From assembly GCA_034435635.1 (NCBI GenBank), contig DAOTWY010000073.1, forward strand, positions 1-19,372: a stretch of DNA of 19,372 bases. Reading direction: 5' to 3'. Origin of the DNA: DAOTWY01 sp003696565. Its GTDB lineage: Bacteria; Chloroflexota; Anaerolineae; Aggregatilineales; Phototrophicaceae. Made by a program: the position numbers and the translations under genes. The notes beneath the pieces are model-generated. The model saw nothing but the letters and a program-made list of their open reading frames with translations. It did not search any database and was not told the origin of the DNA. Of the stretch, positions 14,907 to 19,372 are shown in pieces (positions within the stretch are counted from its first letter, which is position 1; every line of letters starts with the position of its first letter).

Positions 14907-16562
14907 TTATGGTAAGTCAAAAGTACAAATTCCTGTATTAACATAACAAGTTGCTAAAACAGCCCCACCACGACTAACTGTAAACACATCTGTATTCATC
15001 CAAAATTGACGTGGTTCTCCCACAGTTAAATAAGCATGTCTCCAGTTACATTGTGCCGGCTTAGCTAACTGACCATCTAAATACACGGACCATACTTGCA
15101 AACAATCGCCAGATGGAAAATCCCATAACGGGCGAGTTAAAAACTCTGTATCCCACTCGCTAATGTTCATAATTCCGTTAGCACTAGCAAATCCCAAACC
15201 TGTTAAATCAAGATTTTGCCCAGACGTATTGATTAAAGCGAAACTTTCTGATGAATAAATTAATGTAACATCAGTTGTTGAGTCAACTTGATCAGGTGTT
15301 GTATTTTGATTCTGCCCCGTTTGCGTGCTATTATCTGCTGCTACCATGGCAGTAGGTGATGCAAAATCTGGCACAGGTAAACGATCAGTTAAATTAAAAT
15401 CACAATATCCCTGAGCAATTAGGCAGGTAGTGACTCGTTCACCATAACGATACACATCAAAATACTCCACATTGCGCCAAAATGTCGTCTGATTATTAAC
15501 GGTTGCCCATGCATGTCGACTATCACAAACACTTGGAACCTCAATAAAATCTGTGTTAATATCCCATATTTGTAAACAATCATCAGCAGGAAACGCACTT
15601 AAAGGTGCTGTCAGATAACCATTATCCCAACGCTCACTATCAAAACGACCCGACGCACTAATAAATGATAATCCTTCAAGAAATAACGGTCTACCAGACG
15701 TGTTTTTGAGAATAAATGAATTCCAGTCATAAATTAAGCGCAGATCATAGGTTAGTACAGCTGTTGGTGTGACAGGAATCGGAGTCCATGTGGGAGGCGG
15801 CGGCGGCATCGTTGGGGTTGGTGGAATTATTGTTATAAGAGGTGGTGGTAATGTTTGTGGAAAACGAAATATACGCTGATAAACCTCACTTGCTTGTAAA
15901 AAAGAGACGAAAGGGGGCGTTGTTGCAGTAGCCGGTATAGGCACAGTTGGCAAAATCGTCGGGAATGTCGAAGTTGCTACAATGAAAGGAGTTGCTGTAT
16001 GTGTTGGCACTATAGAGATTGGTGTATTGGTCGGTTGAAAGTTAATTGTTGGGCTTGATGTTTCAGTAGGAATGACTAACGAAACTGGTGTATTAGTTGG
16101 AGCAGAAAAATTTGATCGAGATGCTAAAACAAGCGTGAAATAATATTTACCAGATGCAGAAAGACTATAAGCTGCTCCCATTTCTTGATATGCTGGATTC
16201 ATCATATTAGCATAATGAGGTGGGCTATCCCGCCATTGTTGAAATGCCCCCACCCCACTTGCATCCCATCGAAACAAGACATTTTCTGCTCCAGTTGTCA
16301 TTGGATATCCCGCTTCAGTGATACGCTGCCAAAATTCTGATCCATCAGACCCAACATGAGACAAAAAATCATTGGATGCCAAATCATCACTATGACGCTG
16401 AGCTGCTGCAACAAGTTGCATATTCATTGCCAGGGGCTGAATACCTTGTGCTTGACGCTCAGCATTAATAGCTCCTAAAATTTCCCAAGCAGGTGCATCT
16501 TGAGCAGAAGTATTTATCAACAACAAAAAAGACAAGAAAAAAAATATCGTGTAACGTTTCAT
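14907..16562 (-). CDS. Secreted CAP-domain protein with tandem four-cysteine modules
   Basis: I chose the ATG at 16562 (551 residues); the frame extends four codons further to a TTG. A signal peptide covers residues 1-20 (KRY, hydrophobic core, cut near TSA-QD), so the protein is exported. A CAP/SCP-like domain follows at about 25-150: HSDDLA with H57, SHVG with H69, GAENV with E93, and WRDSPPHYANMMNP with H116. These domains occur in many extracellular proteins; their activity is often unknown. A Pro/Thr-rich linker (about 154-268) with repeated PTNTP-like units leads to two copies of a ~120-residue module (270-391 and 431-551), each with four Cys at matching spacing. The modules look like beta-sandwich domains, loosely resembling lamin-tail domains, which is inference. 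The gene precedes argGH but shows no functional tie to it. Confidence 0.85.
   Translation of the reverse strand: MKRYTIFFFLSFLLLINTSAQDAPAWEILGAINAERQAQGIQPLAMNMQLVAAAQRHSDDLASNDFLSHVGSDGSEFWQRITEAGYPMTTGAENVLFRWDASGVGAFQQWRDSPPHYANMMNPAYQEMGAAYSLSASGKYYFTLVLASRSNFSAPTNTPVSLVIPTETSSPTINFQPTNTPISIVPTHTATPFIVATSTFPTILPTVPIPATATTPPFVSFLQASEVYQRIFRFPQTLPPPLITIIPPTPTMPPPPPTWTPIPVTPTAVLTYDLRLIYDWNSFILKNTSGRPLFLEGLSFISASGRFDSERWDNGYLTAPLSAFPADDCLQIWDINTDFIEVPSVCDSRHAWATVNNQTTFWRNVEYFDVYRYGERVTTCLIAQGYCDFNLTDRLPVPDFASPTAMVAADNSTQTGQNQNTTPDQVDSTTDVTLIYSSESFALINTSGQNLDLTGLGFASANGIMNISEWDTEFLTRPLWDFPSGDCLQVWSVYLDGQLAKPAQCNWRHAYLTVGEPRQFWMNTDVFTVSRGGAVLATCYVNTGICTFDLP
14910..15755 (-). repeat. Tandem protein-module repeat inside the CAP-domain gene
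   Basis: Two coding segments (15390-15755 and 14910-15272) encode related modules. Shared features in order are SF-L-N-SG, L-GL-F-SA-G, W----L--PL--FP--DCLQ-W, a Cys four residues before a conserved Ala (CDSRHA or CNWRHA), then FW and -TC------C-F. The Cys positions are 329, 346, 380, 387 and 487, 505, 539, 546, with spacings 17-34-7 and 18-34-7. The nucleotide sequences have clearly diverged, so this is an old duplication. Confidence 0.85.
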
Positions 16563-16585
16563 ACCAAAACTCAAAACAATGATAG

Positions 16586-16603
16586 TTGATTAAATCAATT
16601 ATA
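16586..16603 (-). promoter_or_regulatory. -10 element and palindrome upstream of the CAP-domain gene
   Basis: A perfect TATAAT on the minus strand (16598-16603) lies about 36 nt before the ATG. No good -35 is found at standard spacing. Immediately downstream is the 13-bp palindrome TTGATTAAATCAA (16586-16598), which would overlap the transcription start and could be a repressor site. The rest of the 114-nt divergent gap up to the plus-strand gene shows only AT-rich sequence and that gene's Shine-Dalgarno. Confidence 0.35.
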
Positions 16604-16676
16604 CTGTTAATCTCAAAGAGAGTTGTTAAAATTAGACTATAAGTCAAGCTATCAATCATGATCAAGGAATTGAAAA

Positions 16677-16982
16677 ATGAGCAAAGCCGAACTATTAAAA
16701 AAACGTGATGCAAAAGCTATTCCACATTTAGAACAATATGCGCCAGTTTGGATTGTAGATGAAAAAATCATTGAAGAAGATGAAGCTGTTCAATTCAATG
16801 TGGTTTTTCGCCATAATCTTTATCAATGGGTAAATCGGCGTTATCGCTATGATGGGTTTAATGATGTTTTATATCATAAAGGGCAAACTATCCTAGAAGA
16901 GGAAGAAGTAGTTGATATTCAAGACAAAGAACCGTATATTGCCCGAACTGTGACAGATATTCCTAATGCTTACGGCGGGTAA
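16677..16982 (+). CDS. Small hypothetical protein, 101 residues
   Basis: This is the only plus-strand gene I accept. AAGGAA lies 8 nt before the ATG, and the frame is not a shadow of another gene except for 20 nt at its 3' end. The protein is soluble in appearance, without signal peptide or membrane segment. It is rich in charged residues: an acidic stretch IIEEDEAVQ near 36-44, an aromatic and basic stretch HNLYQWVNRRYRYDGFND at 46-63, and ILEEEEVVDIQDKEP near 72-86. I recognise no family. It is divergent from the CAP-domain gene, and its last 20 nt overlap the convergent glycosyltransferase gene, with no terminator between them. Confidence 0.7.
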   Translation: MSKAELLKKRDAKAIPHLEQYAPVWIVDEKIIEEDEAVQFNVVFRHNLYQWVNRRYRYDGFNDVLYHKGQTILEEEEVVDIQDKEPYIARTVTDIPNAYGG

Positions 16983-18213
16983 AACGTTTGTGATTTTGAA
17001 CAACATCATTAAATACAGTGACAAGCTGTTGTGTAATACCAGACCAAGTATATTGATGGGCGAGTGCTACGGCATTTTCGCCCAGTTCTTTACGTTTTTC
17101 CGGTTGTGTAAGAATTGTTCTTATGCCATTCGCTAAAGCGGATGGATCACGCGCTGGTACAAGAAAACCAGTCTCTTCATCCCGTACCAAAAAAGCTAAC
17201 CCTCCAACTTCTGATGCAATAACAGGCGTACCGGAAGCCATTGCTTCTAATGCAACCATGCCAAAAGACTCATAATCCGAAGGCACTATGACAATAGATG
17301 CCGCTGCATAGTAAAGCGGTAATAAATTATGATCTTTCGCACCTAGAAAGTTAACAATGCCATCAATACATAAACTTTGCGCTAGCATTTGTAAGCGGTT
17401 TAGTTCAGCATCAGCGGGATTTTTGGGATTTCCTCCAATAATACCCACACACAAATTTGGGTGATATTGATGTATTAATGCCACCGCTTCAAGGATAGTA
17501 TCAACAGCCTTAAGTGGTTCAATCCGCCCTACGAATAATAACAGATGGTTATTCTCATCAACACCAATCTGTCGTTTTGCCTGATCTTTAGGTAAAGGAT
17601 GGAATCGCTTCAAATCTACACCGGGCGGGATTACTACAATTTTACGCCGATCAGTCCGATACAACCATAATAATTGTGCTTGTTCTGCTTGTGTTGCCGC
17701 AATGATACGATCTGCCCAATTTACAATCTGTGTTTCAACTGCAATACGTACATCAGGCAAGTAAGCTGTGGATGTGGCAATTCGCTGTTTCATATGTCCT
17801 AATGTATGAAACATATGAACAAACGGTATATTCCAGACTTCCTTAAGCTTATTGGCAACCCAACCACTGAGCCAATAATGACTATAGATTAGGTCATATT
17901 CAATCGGATTTTTCGTTGTAAATGCGATCACACCAGCCGTGAATTGTGATAGATATGAATAAACTTGATCCGGGTCTAATAATTGGATAGGGCCGGCGAC
18001 AACGTGAATGACCCGAACATTCTCACCAAGTGTCATATCCACAACAGGCTGCTCCGAACTAACACGGCGGGTATAAATGTCAACCAAAATACCCAACCGT
18101 CCAAGTTGGCGTGCTAGTTCACGAATATAGACATTCATACCGCCGGTTTTTTTTCCACCTAACACCGCCAGCGGGCTGGTATGTACACTTAATATTGCTA
18201 ATCGCTCAACCAT
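16963..18213 (-). CDS. GT4-family glycosyltransferase
   Basis: The 416-residue protein has the two Rossmann domains of a GT-B glycosyltransferase. The N-terminal part has GGKKTGGMNVYIREL at 19-33, as in MshA and sucrose-phosphate-synthase-like enzymes, and SHYWLSG with H112. The C-terminal domain has VGRIEPLK with R230 and K235, which bind the donor phosphates, and the E-x7-E motif E315-E323 in ESFGMVALE, defining a retaining enzyme of the GT4 type. It uses a nucleotide sugar, but donor and acceptor cannot be read from sequence. I start it at the ATG 18213, which overlaps the upstream stop by 8 nt; the frame could also open at a GTG at 18231. Overlap with the CelD-like gene suggests a joint role in a surface glycan or glycolipid. 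Confidence 0.93.
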   Translation of the reverse strand: MVERLAILSVHTSPLAVLGGKKTGGMNVYIRELARQLGRLGILVDIYTRRVSSEQPVVDMTLGENVRVIHVVAGPIQLLDPDQVYSYLSQFTAGVIAFTTKNPIEYDLIYSHYWLSGWVANKLKEVWNIPFVHMFHTLGHMKQRIATSTAYLPDVRIAVETQIVNWADRIIAATQAEQAQLLWLYRTDRRKIVVIPPGVDLKRFHPLPKDQAKRQIGVDENNHLLLFVGRIEPLKAVDTILEAVALIHQYHPNLCVGIIGGNPKNPADAELNRLQMLAQSLCIDGIVNFLGAKDHNLLPLYYAAASIVIVPSDYESFGMVALEAMASGTPVIASEVGGLAFLVRDEETGFLVPARDPSALANGIRTILTQPEKRKELGENAVALAHQYTWSGITQQLVTVFNDVVQNHKRFTRRKH

Positions 18214-19237
18214 CTTGCTTACACCAGGCACTCAATTTGAAAATTTCTGTGTCTTTCCCCCCCATTCGATATTTATAGGTTTCGTTGCCACGTAGAAAAT
18301 CAACAACTTTATATCCCTGGTCTATAGCATATTGAATATTGTTGACCAGCAACAAAATTCCAGGGCTTAAGTGTCCATAATTTTCGATTTTTAGTCCAGA
18401 GTTATAGATTAACAGCTGATTATCATAAACAAAATTGAGATATGCAGCAGTTGGTTCATCATTAATCGTTAAAAAATTAAGTCTTAACCAACCTTTTTCA
18501 AACACCAGGGGAATCATATGGCGAAAGAATGCTTTATGAGCTTCATTTTGTAAAAATAGTTGCTTGTTTTCATCACTTGCAGCCATCAACAAGAAAAAAC
18601 GTTCAATTTCGACTTGGATATTTTGTGATGAATCAACGGTATACCACTCAATTTTATCCGGCACACCCTCCGCACGCCGCAATTTGCGTCGGATTTCATG
18701 GCGTTGCTTTTTATCTAATGATTGTAGATATTCTTCCCATGTCGGTGGCACTTCAATGATAGGGCAAACATCCTGTCTTATTGTACGAACTTCAAACAAG
18801 TTGTTTTGTAATAAATGCGGCAGCTTTTCCAATGTGGATGAAGCAGCTGGAATATTGCATAGATCAAGGTGATCATACATAGCACAATTTTCTTTAAGAA
18901 AATTCGCAAGATGCCCCAAAACAATGTCAATATGTTTCTTATCTATAATTAGATCAAGATAATCAGTAACGTCTTCGCACCCAATAAACCGTACAACACG
19001 ACCTTGATCAATAAACCAGGGCGCAATTCCTATAAGTTTTCCAGAGTTATCTCGACATATCACTATCCATAAATCACCCGGTCGATATATATTCCACCAA
19101 GTTGAATGCCATTCCCAAGTATTAAAAATCGTATTCGCTTGACTACGAATCAGCAAATCGTTCCATTCGTGTTTCAACTTATCAAAAGCGTTTGCTTGAG
19201 TATATACCTCTAGTTCCAAAACAGACTCTACCTTCAT
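18206..19237 (-). CDS. CelD/BcsL-like GNAT-fold acyltransferase
   Basis: This 343-residue protein resembles the acetyltransferases often found in polysaccharide clusters (GNAT-like, related to FemAB). N-terminal FNTWEWHSTWWNIY lies near 38-51. The central region has YLQSLDKKQRHEIRRKLRRAE at 170-190, typical of the start of the second GNAT unit. The C-terminal FLRGNETYKYRMG at 315-327 is the most diagnostic motif. The substrate is not known; such proteins may acylate glycans or transfer amino acids. I use the ATG at 19237; the frame extends to a GTG at 19246. No good Shine-Dalgarno precedes either. Its stop overlaps the glycosyltransferase start. Confidence 0.88.
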   Translation of the reverse strand: MKVESVLELEVYTQANAFDKLKHEWNDLLIRSQANTIFNTWEWHSTWWNIYRPGDLWIVICRDNSGKLIGIAPWFIDQGRVVRFIGCEDVTDYLDLIIDKKHIDIVLGHLANFLKENCAMYDHLDLCNIPAASSTLEKLPHLLQNNLFEVRTIRQDVCPIIEVPPTWEEYLQSLDKKQRHEIRRKLRRAEGVPDKIEWYTVDSSQNIQVEIERFFLLMAASDENKQLFLQNEAHKAFFRHMIPLVFEKGWLRLNFLTINDEPTAAYLNFVYDNQLLIYNSGLKIENYGHLSPGILLLVNNIQYAIDQGYKVVDFLRGNETYKYRMGGKDTEIFKLSAWCKQDG

Positions 19238-19256
19238 CGCAATCACACGGCATAAC

Positions 19257-19272
19257 TCACTTATCTAAGTGA
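19257..19272 (-). promoter_or_regulatory. 16-bp palindrome, possible operator
   Basis: TCACTTA and TAAGTGA flank a 2-bp centre, a perfect inverted repeat 20 bp before the start of the acyltransferase gene and downstream of its candidate promoter. The position fits a repressor site or a small hairpin in the 5' untranslated region. No binding protein is identified. Confidence 0.3.
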
Positions 19273-19318
19273 ATAATCATCAGTACGACTGATTTAAAGC
19301 CGTTTCTCCTTTCTTGTA

Positions 19319-19347
19319 ACTGTAACCACTTGTGGATATTGTATCAA
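19319..19347 (-). promoter_or_regulatory. Candidate promoter of the acyltransferase-glycosyltransferase pair
   Basis: TTGATA (19342-19347) and TACAGT (19319-19324) are 17 bp apart on the minus strand. Downstream, AAAGGAG (19306-19312) resembles a strong Shine-Dalgarno but has no start codon at a usable distance, so its meaning is unclear. Nothing else is recognised up to the window edge at 19372. Confidence 0.35.
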
Positions 19348-19372
19348 GATAACCATAACCAATTCTCTGTAC

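Noticed and set aside
16563..16574. Start of the CAP-domain protein at the upstream TTG
   Set aside because: The ATG four codons later gives a standard signal-peptide N-terminus (MKRY plus hydrophobic core), and no Shine-Dalgarno supports the TTG.
16465..16713. 82-codon minus-strand ORF over the divergent promoter region
   Set aside because: It overlaps the signal-peptide coding part of the CAP-domain gene in another frame and covers the intergenic promoter region; composition looks like AT-rich noise.
1..19372. CRISPR arrays, tRNA or rRNA genes, insertion sequences, phage or defence genes
   Set aside because: I saw no regularly spaced repeats, cloverleaf sequences, transposase motifs or terminal inverted repeats; the window is core biosynthesis plus a few surface-related genes.

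Overview
The window is a densely packed bacterial amino-acid biosynthesis region of moderate to low G+C. Nearly everything is on the minus strand. The Pro/Thr-rich linker in a secreted CAP-domain protein, the CimA type and the general gene style suggest a member of the Chloroflexota (Anaerolineae-like). That placement is inference from style; no rRNA or other marker gene is present. On the minus strand, transcription runs from high to low coordinates.

Layout, right to left. (1) 18206-19372: a CelD/BcsL-like GNAT acyltransferase gene overlaps a GT4 glycosyltransferase gene by 8 nt, behind a candidate promoter and a 16-bp palindrome. (2) 14907-16982: a small plus-strand gene of unknown function is divergent from a secreted protein with a CAP domain, a Pro/Thr linker and two copies of a ~120-residue four-cysteine module. 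(3) 12051-14870: an argG-argH operon (last two steps of arginine synthesis). (4) 1013-12005: a branched-chain amino acid operon, ilvE-ilvB-ilvN-ilvC-leuA-leuC-leuD-cimA-leuB. (5) 1-1018: a two-component pair, an OmpR-type response regulator followed by the first 92 residues of a membrane sensor cut by the window edge.

The most notable content is regulatory. Both biosynthetic operons begin with what reads as a classical ribosome-mediated transcription attenuator. The ilv/leu operon has a TTGACA/TATAAT promoter and a 29-codon leader ORF with 14 Ile/Leu/Val codons. Its final codons and stop codon can pair with the 5' arm of a strong intrinsic terminator placed just before ilvE. The argGH operon has a 24-codon leader ORF with four Arg codons within seven. 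Its last codons can pair with the 5' arm of an intrinsic terminator placed just before the argG ribosome-binding site. In both leaders three mutually exclusive pairings (1:2, 2:3, 3:4) can be drawn. Leader-peptide attenuation is best known from Proteobacteria and a few other groups, and an arginine-specific version is unusual.

The enzymes fit together. CimA, LeuC, LeuD and LeuB can make 2-oxobutyrate from pyruvate and acetyl-CoA, giving isoleucine without threonine. IlvB/IlvN, IlvC and IlvE serve Ile, Val and Leu, and LeuA, LeuC, LeuD, LeuB and IlvE make leucine. Dihydroxy-acid dehydratase (ilvD) is the one common step missing from the window. A leader rich in all three branched-chain codons suits this combined operon. 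Inside the operon there are also a terminator-like hairpin between ilvN and ilvC, and two tiny ORFs with strong Shine-Dalgarno sequences between ilvC and leuA.
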